Origin: JACVRW01 sp963728495
GTDB lineage: Bacteria; Actinomycetota; Thermoleophilia; Solirubrobacterales; Thermoleophilaceae
DNA length: 64,000 nucleotides
Assembly: GCA_963728495.1 (NCBI GenBank)
Contig: CAVSKI010000007.1
Coordinates: 1 to 64,000, forward strand
Direction: 5' to 3'
Shown here: positions 41,558 to 51,423 of the stretch, piece by piece
How positions within the stretch are numbered: position 1 is the stretch's first letter
How the letters are laid out: each line of letters starts with the position of its first letter
Position numbers and translations under genes: made by a program
The notes under the pieces: generated by a model
The model's database searches: none
Told to the model about the DNA's origin: nothing
What the model saw: only the letters and a program-made list of their open reading frames with translations

Positions 41558-42736
41558 CTAGCGACGGTTCGATAGATGTCGAAGGGCTTTCAGGCGGCGT
41601 TCGAGCAGGCGCCGCTCGGCGTCGTCGTGCACGAGCGCCAGCGCGCGAAGATACGCGGCGCCGGCCTCCTGCGTTCGACCGAGGCGGCGCAGCAGCTCGC
41701 CCCGAGTGGAGTGCAGGTAGTGATAGTCCTCCAGCGCCAGCCGATCCACCATCTCGAGCGCCGCCTCCGGACCCTGGTCCTCGGCAACCGCCACTGCCCT
41801 GCTCAGCTCGACCACGGGCGAGCCGGTGAGCCGGGCCAGCTCGCCGTAGAGGGCGGCGATCTGGGGCCAGTCCCGCGGCTCCTCGGCGTGCAGGGACGCG
41901 ATCGCCGCCTGCACGACGTAGGGACCGCGGCCGTGCAGAGCCAGCGCTCGCTCGAGCACCGCGCGGCCATCTGCGATCTGCCCGGTGTCCCAGAGCGAGC
42001 GATCCTGGTCGGCGAGCAGGATCAGGTCGCCGCCATGAAAGCGTGCCTCGCGGCGCGCCTCGAGCAGCAGCATCATCGCCAGCAGCCCCTGAACCTCGGG
42101 CTCGTCGGGCATCAGCTCCGCTAGCGCCCGCCCGAGCCGAATCGCCTCGGCCGCCAGCTCGCCGCGCCCACCGTAGCCCTCGTTGAAGATCAGGTAGACG
42201 ACCGCGAGCACGGCCGCGAGCCGGTCGGGCAGGAGGTGGTCGGGGGGCACCCGGAACGGGATTCCGGCGGCCTTGATCTTGCGCTTCGCGCGCACCAGCC
42301 GCTGCGCCATGGTCGGCTCAGCGACCAGAAACGCGCGCGCGATCTCGGTCGTTGTAAGACCGCCGAGCGTCCGCAGCGTGAGAGCGACCTGCGCGTCGGT
42401 GGCCAGGGCGGGATGGCAGCACGTGAACACGAGCTCGAGTCGCTCGTCTGGGAAAACGGTGGCGTCCATTGGGTCCTCCGCTGCCTCGGGCACCTCGAGC
42501 AGGCGGGTCTTCGCCTCCAGCGTGCGATCGCGGCGAATTCGATTGATCGCTCGATTGCGTGCCGTCGTCACCAGCCAGGCACCGGGATTGGTGGGGACGC
42601 CGTCGCGGGGCCAGCGCTCGGCGGCGATCGCGAAGGCCTCCTGCGCGGCTTCCTCGGCGAGATCGAAATCGCCGAGGTAGCCGATCAGGGCAGCGAGGAC
42701 ATAGCCCCACTGGTCGCGGAAGGCCTGCTCCAGAAT
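41558..42736 (-). CDS. ECF RNA polymerase sigma factor with C-terminal extension (ECF42-like)
   Basis: Sigma region 2 starts LEQAFRDQWGYVLAALIGYL and continues through DLAEEAAQEAFAIAAERW and LVTTARNRAINRIRRD; region 4 contains LGGLTTTEIARAFLVAEPTM. A long C-terminal DUF6596/TPR-like region (about residues 180-392) marks the ECF42 type, which pairs with DGPF/YCII proteins. No ATG, GTG or TTG lies in frame between the upstream TAA (42742-42740) and residue 57, so the start must be unusual: the ATT at 42736, preceded by GGTGGAG, is my best guess. It lies 3 bases after the YCII stop. Confidence 0.85.
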   Translation of the reverse strand: MLEQAFRDQWGYVLAALIGYLGDFDLAEEAAQEAFAIAAERWPRDGVPTNPGAWLVTTARNRAINRIRRDRTLEAKTRLLEVPEAAEDPMDATVFPDERLELVFTCCHPALATDAQVALTLRTLGGLTTTEIARAFLVAEPTMAQRLVRAKRKIKAAGIPFRVPPDHLLPDRLAAVLAVVYLIFNEGYGGRGELAAEAIRLGRALAELMPDEPEVQGLLAMMLLLEARREARFHGGDLILLADQDRSLWDTGQIADGRAVLERALALHGRGPYVVQAAIASLHAEEPRDWPQIAALYGELARLTGSPVVELSRAVAVAEDQGPEAALEMVDRLALEDYHYLHSTRGELLRRLGRTQEAGAAYLRALALVHDDAERRLLERRLKALRHLSNRR

Positions 42737-42739
42737 CGC

Positions 42740-43099
42740 TTAGCGCTCCACCAGCGGGCGCACCTCAATAGCGCCGCCCATTCGCGCCGCCGGGATCCGG
42801 GAGGCCAGGTCGATCGCCGCGTCGAGGTCGTCGGCCTCAAAGAACAGGTAGCCGCCGACCGCCTCCTTGATCTCGACGAACGGCCCGTCGGTGGTCAGCG
42901 TCTTGCCGTCCTGCACACGCACGGTCGTTGCCGTCTCGGGCGGTTGCATCTGCGCGTCCGAAGGGGTGACTCCGGGCGTCTCGTTGATCGCCTTGTAGTC
43001 CGCGTAGACCGCGCCCTGCTCCTCGGCCGACAGGCTGTCCCACTCGGCAGAACCGGGCAGCGGAGTGGTGCCCTGGTGAATCAACAACATGTACCTCAT
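42740..43099 (-). CDS. YCII-related (DGPF-domain) protein
   Basis: A 119-residue YCII-family protein: MRYMLLIHQGTTPLPGSAEW, and the DGPFVEIKEAVGGYLFFEAD region with the DGPF motif. It has a very good Shine-Dalgarno (AAGGAGGAAGCG before ATG 43099). Proteins of this family are the standard partners of ECF42-type sigma factors, and here the sigma gene follows at once, probably by translational coupling. Biochemical role unknown; a dimeric alpha/beta ligand-binding fold is expected. Confidence 0.9.
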   Translation of the reverse strand: MRYMLLIHQGTTPLPGSAEWDSLSAEEQGAVYADYKAINETPGVTPSDAQMQPPETATTVRVQDGKTLTTDGPFVEIKEAVGGYLFFEADDLDAAIDLASRIPAARMGGAIEVRPLVER

Positions 43100-43167
43100 C
43101 GCTTCCTCCTTGTCGGATGGTCCCCCAATAGACAAACGGGAAGCGGCTAAATCGACAGCGAGGTCGA

Positions 43168-44763
43168 TTAATGCCGGAAGTGGCGCCGGGCGGTGAACAC
43201 CATCGCCACGCCACTCCGGTTGCAGGCGTCGATCACCTCGGGATCGCGCTGTGAGCCACCCGGCTGGATGATCGACCGGACCCCGGCGTCGATGGCCAGC
43301 TCCGGGCCGTCGGCGAAGGGGAAGAAGGCGTCTGACGCCATCGCCGCGCCCGCGAGATCCAGCCCCGCCGCGCCCGCCTTGGCCACGGCCAGCCGTACCG
43401 CGTCGACCCGGCTCATCTGGCCCGCGCCTATGCCGGCGGTTCCGAGGCCCTCGCCCAGCACGATCGCGTTGGAGCGCACGTGCTTGGCCACCCTCATGGC
43501 GAACAGCAGCTCGCCCCACTCTCGCTCCGTCGGCTTGCGCTCGGTCACCACCTGCATCTCCGCGCGCTCCTCGAGCCCGGTATCGCGGTCTTGCACCAGC
43601 AGTCCGCCGCGTACGCGCTTGAGATCGTGCTCGGTCACCGGCGTGCGGCGCCGCTCCTGGTCTTCGAGCAGGCGGATGTTGGGCTTCTGCTCCAGCACCG
43701 CCAGAGCCTCGTCGTCGTAGCCCGGCGCGAACACGAGCTCCACGAACATCGCCGCGAGCCGCTCGGCCAGAGGCAGCTCGACTCGGCGGTTGAAGCACAT
43801 CACGCCACCGAAGGCGCTCTGCTCGTCGGTGGCCAGCGCTTTGGAGAAGGCGTCATCGGCTCCCGAGCCGACGCCCACCCCGCACGGATTGTTGTGCTTG
43901 ATGATCGCCGCCGCCGGCAGCTCGAATTCCTCGATCAACCTGCGGCCGGAGTCGAGGTCGAGCAGGTTGTTGAGCGAAAGCTCCTTGCCATGGAGCTTGG
44001 ACACCATCGAGGTCAGGTGCGTACGAGACCCGATTTCCGCGTAGTAGGCAGCGCGCTGGTGCGGGTTCTCTCCGTAGGGCAGATCGAGCACCTTCTCAAA
44101 GCAGCGCGTGTACTGGGTCGGGAAGTCCTCCTCGCGCTCGCCGAACCAGCGCGAAATACCGATGTCGTACCGAGCGGTGTAGGAGAACGCCTCAGACGCC
44201 AGGCTCTCGCGGGTGCGCCCCGACAGCTTCCCGTCGTTCTCGCGTAGCTCCTCCAATACGGCGTCGTAGCTCTCGGGCGATGTGACCACGGCGGCAAAGG
44301 CGAAGTTCTTGGCCGCTGCGCGGATCAGTGCCGGCCCGCCGATGTCGATGTTCTCGACGATCTCGCGGTCCTCGGCGCCCCGCCGCGATGACACGCGTTC
44401 GAAGGGGTAAAGGTTCACGCACACCAGGTCGATGGGCTCGATCTCGTGCTCGTTGAGGGTGCTGACGTGGGTCTCCTCGGAACGCACGGCGAGTATGCCG
44501 GCGTGAATGCGCGGATTGAGCGTCTTCACGCGGCCCCCGAGAATCTCCGGAAATCCGGTGTAGTCCTCGACCGCCCGTGTCTCGATCCGTTCCCCCGCGA
44601 GCTCGCTCGCGGTGCCACCGGTCGAGATGATCTCCACGCCCAGCTCGCCCAGCCCGCGGGCGAAATCGACCAGCCCGCGCTTGTCGGACACGCTCAGCAG
44701 GGCCCGCCGGATACGCACGTCCCCGGCTGCGGTCAACTCGGTGCCGCGCGGCTCAATCGCCAT
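43168..44763 (-). CDS. purH: bifunctional AICAR transformylase / IMP cyclohydrolase
   Basis: A 531-residue PurH catalysing the last two steps to IMP. The IMP cyclohydrolase domain begins RRALLSVSDKRGLVDFARGL and contains ISTGGTASEL and GRVKTLNPRIHAGIL; the transformylase domain carries LPYGENPHQRAAYY, AIIKHNNPCGVGVG (the KHxNPCG catalytic lysine-histidine) and the C-terminal SDAFFPFADG and IIQPGGSQRDPEVI. Length is normal. Its start overlaps the purN end by 11 bases, so the two are one unit. Confidence 0.96.
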   Translation of the reverse strand: MAIEPRGTELTAAGDVRIRRALLSVSDKRGLVDFARGLGELGVEIISTGGTASELAGERIETRAVEDYTGFPEILGGRVKTLNPRIHAGILAVRSEETHVSTLNEHEIEPIDLVCVNLYPFERVSSRRGAEDREIVENIDIGGPALIRAAAKNFAFAAVVTSPESYDAVLEELRENDGKLSGRTRESLASEAFSYTARYDIGISRWFGEREEDFPTQYTRCFEKVLDLPYGENPHQRAAYYAEIGSRTHLTSMVSKLHGKELSLNNLLDLDSGRRLIEEFELPAAAIIKHNNPCGVGVGSGADDAFSKALATDEQSAFGGVMCFNRRVELPLAERLAAMFVELVFAPGYDDEALAVLEQKPNIRLLEDQERRRTPVTEHDLKRVRGGLLVQDRDTGLEERAEMQVVTERKPTEREWGELLFAMRVAKHVRSNAIVLGEGLGTAGIGAGQMSRVDAVRLAVAKAGAAGLDLAGAAMASDAFFPFADGPELAIDAGVRSIIQPGGSQRDPEVIDACNRSGVAMVFTARRHFRH

Positions 44764-45376
44764 CGTCGATCAAGACCACGCGAGGGTTGTCGGGATCCAC
44801 GCGCACCTTCCCCCGCGCGATCAAACGCACCGCCTGGGGCAGAAGCCGGTGTTCGATGCCGTGCACACGCTGTTCTATATCGGCTATGGGGGCAGGATAC
44901 GAAAGCCCCAGTGCCTCTTGGAGGATGACGGCGCCGGTGTCGATTCCGGAATCGACGAAATGAACGGTCACACCGGTCACCTTGACGCCGTACTCCACCG
45001 CCTGCTCGATCGCCTGCAGCCCCGCGAATGCGGGCAGCAGCGAGGGGTGGACGTTGATGATGCGGCCGGCAAAGCGGCCGATGAAGGCCGGCCCGAGCAA
45101 TTCCATCCATCCGGCCAGCACAACCAGCTGGATATCCCGCTCGGACAGCCACTCGCCGAGCGCCTCGTCGCGCGCATCGCGAGCGTCGCCGGGACCGGCG
45201 GGGAAGACCCCCGTCTCGATGTCCGCGCGCTGGGCGCGCTCGAGTGCCCGGGCGCCGGCTCGCGAGGCGGCCACGGCCACGATCTCGACCTCCGCGTCGT
45301 GCACGGTGTCGATCAGCGCCTGCAGGTTCGTGCCGCTTCCGGACACGAGGACGGCGATCCGAAAGGGCTCGGTCAC
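44753..45376 (-). CDS. purN: phosphoribosylglycinamide formyltransferase
   Basis: A 207-residue GAR transformylase using 10-formyl-tetrahydrofolate (step 3 of purine synthesis). IAVLVSGSGTNLQALID is the phosphate-binding N-terminus; INVHPSLLPAFAGLQAIEQA holds the catalytic Asn-His pair region, and VTVHFVDSGIDTGAVI includes the catalytic aspartate. It precedes purH with an 11-base overlap. It is preceded on the same strand by recQ, though its own promoter cannot be told. Confidence 0.95.
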   Translation of the reverse strand: MTEPFRIAVLVSGSGTNLQALIDTVHDAEVEIVAVAASRAGARALERAQRADIETGVFPAGPGDARDARDEALGEWLSERDIQLVVLAGWMELLGPAFIGRFAGRIINVHPSLLPAFAGLQAIEQAVEYGVKVTGVTVHFVDSGIDTGAVILQEALGLSYPAPIADIEQRVHGIEHRLLPQAVRLIARGKVRVDPDNPRVVLIDDGD

Positions 45377-45395
45377 CTGGTGGACCTTGCCAGAA

Positions 45396-47159
45396 CTAGG
45401 CGGCGGCGTGGACCGGCATCCGGAGCACGGGGTAGGCGCCTCCAGTGGTCTCGAGGCGGCCTTCCTCGATCAGCTCGTCCACGCGCGCGAGTATGTCCGC
45501 CCGGCGCATCCGCGATGAGGTGCCGTACGCGGGCAGGCCGTCGTAGGAGTTGCGCATGAGCTTCTTGCTGCGCGCGCCATGGAGAATCTCGGCGCAGGTC
45601 GTGCGCCCCACCGCCGGCCTGGCGGTCCTGGCGACCGAGAAGATCGCGTCGTCGAGATTTGCGACCTCCTGGGGATCGGGCGGCGGAGGGCTGGGAAGCA
45701 GAGCGGGATTGCAGGCGTCACAGCAGGATGCGCCCCCGCCCGCGGGGGAATGGTCGCCGAAGTGCCGCAGGATGGCCTCGCGCCGGCAGCTGTCCTGCTC
45801 GACATAGGCCCAGATCTCCCGGTACTGGCGCCAGCGGGCGCGCGCTCCCTCCTCTATCGAGGACCGGCACAGCGCCGAGGCGCGACCGTCGAAGCGGCCG
45901 AGGACGCGTCCGGCGATCCGGTCGGGCGCCGAGGGCGACGGAGAGATCACCCCCGCGCGAGTCAGGTGCCCGAGCAGCGCGCGCAGGCGGTCGCCGTCGC
46001 CTGCCAATGAGCGAGTGAGCTCCTGGGCGTCGAGCACGTAGCGCCCGTCGCCATCCGCCGACGCGGCCATCCGGTCGGCCAGCCAGCCCGGTAGCCCCGG
46101 GTCGACCTCGTCGCGCTTGATGAAGTGGACGTGGAGCGCCTTGTCGCGGTTCTCGGCGAGCAGGAGGGCCCGTGCCGGGGCGCCGTCCCGGCCCCCGCGC
46201 CCCGCCTCCTGGTAGTAGGCCTCGAGCGACGACGGCACGCTGGCGTGTATCACCGTCCGGACGTTCGCCTTGTCCACACCCATTCCGAATGCGTTGGTGG
46301 CGCAGATCACGCGCACCTGATCAGCCAGAAAGCGCCGCTGCACGATGGCCCGGCGCTCGCGGTCGAGCCCTGCGTGATACGCCACCGCCTCCTCTCCCAA
46401 CGCCTCGCTGAGGTCGCCGGCGATCTCCTCGGCGCCGGCTCGCGTGCCCGCGTAGACGATCGCCGGGAGGGCGTCGGGCGCTCGCAGCGCCTCGGCCAGC
46501 AGCAGGCGCTTCTGGTGGCCTGCCGGACGTGCGACCGCGAAGGCCAGGTTCGGCCGGTCGAAGCCGGTGGCCACCCGGAGCGGATCGCGCAGGCGCAGGC
46601 GCTGTGCCACGTCGGCGGCCACGCGCGGCGTGGCGGTGGCGGTGGAAGCGAGCAGCGCCTTGACGCCCAGCCGGCGGGCGGCGTCGGCCAGCCTGAAGTA
46701 GTCGGGCCGGAAGTCGTGTCCCCACTGGGAGACGCAGTGCGCCTCGTCGACCACGAACAGGCCCACGCGCGCGTCGGACATGCGCTCGAGGAAGCCGGGC
46801 GAGGCAAAGCGCTCGGGGGCCACGTAGAGCAGGCGCAGGTCTCCGTGGGCGGCACGCCGTAGCGCCTCGGCGTTGGCCGAGCCATCCTGCTGGGCGTTGA
46901 CCAGCGCGACCCGGTCACCCAGCCCGCGTGCGCTCAGCGCCTCGACCTGGTCCTGCATCAGCGCCACGAGCGGCGAGACCACCACCGTCAGGTCGTCGCG
47001 CAGCAGCGCGGGCAACTGGTAGCAGAGTGACTTGCCCGAGCCCGTGGGCATCACCACCAGCACGTCGCGATCGCTCATTGCGGCCACGCAGGCCTCGCGC
47101 TGCCCGGGGCGGAAATCCCGGAAGCCGAAGAGCGAATGGAGGGCGGATTCGAGGTTCAT
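45396..47159 (-). CDS. recQ: RecQ-family ATP-dependent DNA helicase
   Basis: A 587-residue RecQ helicase. FRPGQREACVAAM is the RecQ motif 0, MPTGSGKSLCYQLPAL motif I, VVDEAHCVSQWGHDFRPDY motif II with the aromatic loop, and ICATNAFGMGVDKANVRTVIH with YYQEAGRGGRDG motifs V-VI. A zinc-binding region (CRREAILRHFGD and CCDACNP) follows. The C-terminal part is short and shows no clear HRDC domain. I chose ATG 47159 since upstream codons look non-coding. It sits within purine genes without an evident functional link. Confidence 0.93.
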   Translation of the reverse strand: MNLESALHSLFGFRDFRPGQREACVAAMSDRDVLVVMPTGSGKSLCYQLPALLRDDLTVVVSPLVALMQDQVEALSARGLGDRVALVNAQQDGSANAEALRRAAHGDLRLLYVAPERFASPGFLERMSDARVGLFVVDEAHCVSQWGHDFRPDYFRLADAARRLGVKALLASTATATPRVAADVAQRLRLRDPLRVATGFDRPNLAFAVARPAGHQKRLLLAEALRAPDALPAIVYAGTRAGAEEIAGDLSEALGEEAVAYHAGLDRERRAIVQRRFLADQVRVICATNAFGMGVDKANVRTVIHASVPSSLEAYYQEAGRGGRDGAPARALLLAENRDKALHVHFIKRDEVDPGLPGWLADRMAASADGDGRYVLDAQELTRSLAGDGDRLRALLGHLTRAGVISPSPSAPDRIAGRVLGRFDGRASALCRSSIEEGARARWRQYREIWAYVEQDSCRREAILRHFGDHSPAGGGASCCDACNPALLPSPPPPDPQEVANLDDAIFSVARTARPAVGRTTCAEILHGARSKKLMRNSYDGLPAYGTSSRMRRADILARVDELIEEGRLETTGGAYPVLRMPVHAAA

Positions 47160-47282
47160 GGAAGGGAGGCCACAGTAGCGCCGCATCCGGCGGGAGCGAG
47201 CGAGTTGTTGCGGGGTCCTTACGCCCGTTGCTCTTCCGTCGCGTCGGGCGTTCACGTTGGCGCGCGCGAGCGCTCGATCTTC

Positions 47283-48713
47283 CTAGGACCGGACGGCCGC
47301 CAGCTCCTCGAGCGCGAACTTGCCGTTCGCCGAGTCGGTGCGGGCCAGCGGGTAATCGCCGGAGAAGCAGGCATCGCAGTGCGTCTCGCGGGTGGAGCGG
47401 ATCGCCTCGTACACACCGTCGAGCGAGAGATAGGCGAGCGAGTCGCAGCCGAGCTCGCGACCGATCTCCTCCTCGCTGCGCCCGTGGGCCACCATCTCCT
47501 GGCTCGTGGACATGTCGATCCCGTAGTGGCAGGGGTGGCGGATCGGCGGCGCGGAGATACGCATGTGGATCTCCAGCGCACCGGCGTCGCGCAGCATCTT
47601 CACGATCTGCCGGGTGGTGTTGCCGCGCACGATCGAGTCGTCCACGACCACAAGGCGCTTGCCCTCCACCACCTCGCGCAGCGGGTTGAACTTCATGCGC
47701 AGCCCGTGCTTGCGCAGCTCCTGGCCGGGCTGGATGAACGTGCGTGCGACGTAGCGGTTCTTGATGAGCCCGTCGTCGCGCGGGATGCCCGACGCTCGCG
47801 AGTAGCCCGTCGCTGCCGGATTGCCCGAGTCGGGCACCGCGATCACGACGTCGGCGTCGACCGGTGCCTCGCGGAAGAGGATCTCCCCCATCTTGCGCCT
47901 CGATACCTGGGTGCGGTTGCCCTCGAGAATCGAATCCGGGCGAGCGAAGTAGATGTGCTCGAACACGCAGAAGGCGCGGCGCTCGGACTCCACGAGTTGC
48001 CGCGTCTCGATCCCGTGGGCGCCCAGCGAGACCATCTCGCCCGGCGCCACCTCGCGCACGAGCTCGGCGCCGATGATGTCGAAGGCGCAGCTCTCGGAGG
48101 CCACGCACCACCTATCGCCGATCCTGCCGAGCGAAAGCGGCCGCAGGCCGGCCGGATCGCGGAAAGCGACCACCGTGTCCTTGGTCATCACGACCGTCGA
48201 GAACGCCCCCTCGAGCTGCGGTACGACCTCGGCCAGGGCGTCCTCGATGCGCGGCGCCTCGTGGGTCGAAAGCAGAGCGGCGATGATCTCGGAGTCCGAG
48301 GTGCCCCGAAATTGCACGCCCCGCGCCGACAGCTCGGCGTGGAGCTCGACAGCATTGATCAGGTTGCCGTTGTGGGCGAGCGCGACCTGGCGGCGGTCCG
48401 AGCGCCAGACCGGCTGGGCGTTCTCCCACGCCGACGAGCCCGTGGTCGAGTAGCGCACGTGGCCCACCGCGATCTCGCCCTGCAGGGCGCGCAGCTTCTC
48501 CTCGTCGAAGACCTGTGAGACCAGGCCCAGATCGCGCACGGTCATGATGTGGCCGCCCTCGCTGGTGGCGATTCCCGCCGACTCCTGCCCGCGGTGCTGG
48601 AGCGCGTAGAGGGCGAAGTAGGCGAGTCGCGCGACCTCCGATCCGGGCGCGTAGACGCCGAAGACGCCGCACTCGTCGCGAGGTCCGTCGCGATGATCGA
48701 GCTCTGGATTCAT
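47283..48713 (-). CDS. purF: amidophosphoribosyltransferase
   Basis: A 476-residue PurF, the committed step of purine synthesis. The propeptide ends before the N-terminal nucleophile cysteine in DECGVFGVYAPG (Cys15), the glutaminase domain has HVRYSTTGSS and LAHNGNLINA, and the phosphoribosyltransferase domain has VVIAVPDSGNPAATGY and the PRPP loop LVVVDDSIVRGNTT. Four cysteines that could bind an Fe-S cluster in the Bacillus-type enzyme are plausible (CVFEH, HPCHYG, CDSLAY, CDACFSG). The start 48713 follows family length. Confidence 0.95.
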   Translation of the reverse strand: MNPELDHRDGPRDECGVFGVYAPGSEVARLAYFALYALQHRGQESAGIATSEGGHIMTVRDLGLVSQVFDEEKLRALQGEIAVGHVRYSTTGSSAWENAQPVWRSDRRQVALAHNGNLINAVELHAELSARGVQFRGTSDSEIIAALLSTHEAPRIEDALAEVVPQLEGAFSTVVMTKDTVVAFRDPAGLRPLSLGRIGDRWCVASESCAFDIIGAELVREVAPGEMVSLGAHGIETRQLVESERRAFCVFEHIYFARPDSILEGNRTQVSRRKMGEILFREAPVDADVVIAVPDSGNPAATGYSRASGIPRDDGLIKNRYVARTFIQPGQELRKHGLRMKFNPLREVVEGKRLVVVDDSIVRGNTTRQIVKMLRDAGALEIHMRISAPPIRHPCHYGIDMSTSQEMVAHGRSEEEIGRELGCDSLAYLSLDGVYEAIRSTRETHCDACFSGDYPLARTDSANGKFALEELAAVRS

Positions 48714-48826
48714 GGAAGAGGAGGCGAAGCCGGTCACGGCTCCCGCCCGTCGGTCAAGCGTACCAGCGACCCCTGTCGCCTCCGCCGGCTCAACACCGCC
48801 ACCGCGCGGCCGAGAAAGGGGGCCAC

Positions 48827-50444
48827 ATGCGCGCACTCAAGGCCCTTCTACCCACCTCACTGCTGCTCCTCGTCCTGGCCGCTCCGGCGCAGGGCGCCAC
48901 CTTCACCGTCAACACGCTTTCCGACGGCGGGGACAACACCAGCACGGACGGGCTCTGTGCCACGAGCGGCGGCGATTGCACCTTCCGAGCCGCCGTCGAA
49001 CAGGCGGATGCCGGTCCAACGCTCCGACGAAATCGTCCTGGGCCCGGGCATCCATTCGCTCAGCTCATCGGTGTCCGTGAGCAACAACGACGTGACGATC
49101 CGGGGCGCGGGCGCCGGAGCGACCACGATCCACCAGACTGCGGCGGGCGAGCGGGTGCTGTTCCTGGCGAACTCGACGTCTGTGATTGGCGACCTCGCCC
49201 TGACGGGAGGGTCCCCCGCCCTCGCAGGCGGCGGCCTGTACGCGGACGTGAACGCCACGCACTCGGTTCTCATGGAACGGGTGTTGATCGCCGACAACGA
49301 GGTGTCCGGGGGCCCGGGGGCCAGTCCCTACGGTGGAGGGATCGTCAAGACCGGACCGGGCTTGCTCACGATCCGCTCGAGCACGGTGAGCCACAACCGG
49401 GTCGCCGCGATCGACCCCACTGTGCCAGTCGCCGCCTACGGCGGCGGCATCGCGCACGACGACGGGCCGCTCAACGTCGTCAACACGACGATCGTGAACA
49501 ACGAGGCCGAGGGGCTCGGGTCTACGGCCGCGGCGTTCGGAGGCGGAATCAACTCGAGCGGGGGCGCGACAGCGCTGAGCAACGTGACCGTGGCCGGCAA
49601 CACCACGAGCGGAAACAGTGGTAACGGCGGCAACCTCGCCTCGAATTTCAGCGGCCACCTCAACGTCCAGAACTCGATCGTGGCGTATGGGACCGCGCTG
49701 GCCACCGGAGACGGCTGCCACGTGTCGAGCGGCGGGACACTCACATCCTCCGGGCGCAACATCGACAGCGGCTCGAGCTGCGCCTTCGGGGCGCCTCACC
49801 TGAGCAACACCGATCCGCTGCTCCTTCCCCCCGGGTCCAACGGCGGGCCCACACCGACTCTCCTACCTGCGGCCACCAGCCCCGCGATAAACGCCGCCAT
49901 CGGCTGCCCGACGCCGGCGACCGACCAGCGCGGCGTCGCGCGGCCCCAAGGCGCCGCCTGCGACATCGGCGCGGTGGAACTGGTTCCCGCGCGCGGCGGT
50001 GGAGGGCCGCCCGCACTCGACCTCGTGGCACCGATCGTCAGCGACTTCTCGATCTCGGCGCGACGCTTCCGCACCACGCGCGCAACCCGCCGGACCCGCT
50101 GGCTGCCGCGAGCCACCAACCTCGTCTTCCATCTCTCCGAGCCCGCGCTCGTCGACTTTCGCTTCCAGCGCCGGATGGCCGGGCGCCGCGGTCGCAACGG
50201 GATCTGTCAGCGACCCGCGCGGCGCAACCGCGGCCGGCGGCGCTGCGTGCGCTGGGTGGCGGCCGGTTCGCTGGCCGACAACCTGCTCGAGGGCACGCAG
50301 TCGATGCACTTCAACGGCAACGTCACACGGGGAGGCCGGGGCCGCACGCTGGGCGCCGGCTTCTTTCGGGTGCGCGTCGAAGCCACGGACCCCGCCGGCC
50401 ACAGCTCGGCGCCGGCCGGCGGACGTTTCCGCGTAGTCCGCTAG
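48827..50444 (+). CDS. secreted parallel beta-helix repeat protein with CSLREA-like start (frameshifted as sequenced)
   Basis: The ATG at 48827 (AAAGGGGG upstream) starts a signal peptide (LLLVLAAPAQGA), then TFTVNTLSDGGDN and CATSGGDCTFRAAVEQAD, which matches the CSLREA-type N-terminal domain. The frame then breaks. The +1 frame continues with SDEIVLGPGIHSLSSSVSV and a long series of beta-helix rungs (IRGAGAGATT, GGGLYADVN, TIRSSTVSHNRV, NSIVAYGTALATGDGC), ending with an Arg-rich domain at 50444. One inserted base near 49023 restores 538 residues. Probably a cell-surface protein; the ligand is unknown. Confidence 0.78.
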
Positions 50445-50454
50445 GACCCAAGCT

Positions 50455-51423
50455 CTACTCGAGCGTTGCCGAGCTACTGAGCCCGGAGTTCACCCAGCTC
50501 AGAGCCGAGCCGTTCAGGGCGAGCGACTCGAGCGCGATATCGGGGCCCGTGTCCAAGCGGCGGGTCCCCAGGCTGTCGGAGGCCCAGACCGAGCGCGCCG
50601 GCGTCGGGGAGAACGGAGGGCTGTTCGCTATCCAGGCAACCGAGCCGTTGGACTTGAGCTCGAGGTCGGTGACCTTGCCGAAGCTGTCGGTGGCGGGCTC
50701 CGGAGCCTCGCGGAGCTTGCCGCCGTCGCGCAGATCACGCACGATCACGCTGTAGCCACACCCGATCCCGGCGCACGCCTGCTCCTCGTAGGCAACGTAG
50801 GGCGCGACCAGGCGGAAGCTGCTGAGATCGAAGTCGTCGTCATCGTCTTGACCGAGCGCGAAGGGCTCGTTGGCGGAGAAGAGACAGCCGTACGCGGCAT
50901 CGATCCAGCTGTTGCCGCCGGGCCCACTGCGCCCGGGCCGCCAAACGAGCTGCTGAAACACGCGCCCCGTGGCTGTGCGCAGCAGCGTCTTGGCTCGGTG
51001 ATGGCGGCAGTCTCGGAACCGAATCGGGCCGGTACGGTGCGCGGTCAGCCGCGTGCGACGGATCCCGCAGCTGCGGTAGACGATCCTCACCCGGTCTCTT
51101 GAAACGAAGCGGCCCCGCACGCGAAGGACATATCCGCCGGTTCGCTCGACCACCCGGAAGCGGCCGCTTTTGCTGATGAGCACGGGGCGCGGGCGGCCAT
51201 CGAAGCGGACCGGGGGCGCTCCACATCCGGGCCGCGTCGTCACGAGCGACGAGCGCGGGCTCAGCCGGCGGCCGCTCTTCGAAATCCGCAGTTTCGCCCG
51301 AGCGTCGTAGTCGACGTAGAGCGCACCCTTCACGGGTCGTGCCGCGCTTGCCGACTCGACGCGGAGAGACATCGCCCCGAGGAGCCCGCACGCCAGCAGG
51401 ACGGTGGTGCCGAGGACCCTCAC
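50455..51423 (-). CDS. secreted hypothetical protein
   Basis: A 322-residue protein with a signal peptide (VLGTTVLLACGLLGAMSL, cleavage near SASA-AR). The rest is basic and strand-rich, with five or more cysteines, including a CAGIGCGY pair, and an Asp run (QDDDDDFDLSS) that could bind calcium. I do not recognise a family. The second half (VTDLELKSNGSVAWIAN, LESLALNGSALSWVNSG) has spaced repeats like beta-propeller blades. The GTG start overlaps the purL stop (GTGA), so it may be co-expressed with purL without sharing its role. Confidence 0.7.
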   Translation of the reverse strand: MRVLGTTVLLACGLLGAMSLRVESASAARPVKGALYVDYDARAKLRISKSGRRLSPRSSLVTTRPGCGAPPVRFDGRPRPVLISKSGRFRVVERTGGYVLRVRGRFVSRDRVRIVYRSCGIRRTRLTAHRTGPIRFRDCRHHRAKTLLRTATGRVFQQLVWRPGRSGPGGNSWIDAAYGCLFSANEPFALGQDDDDDFDLSSFRLVAPYVAYEEQACAGIGCGYSVIVRDLRDGGKLREAPEPATDSFGKVTDLELKSNGSVAWIANSPPFSPTPARSVWASDSLGTRRLDTGPDIALESLALNGSALSWVNSGLSSSATLE

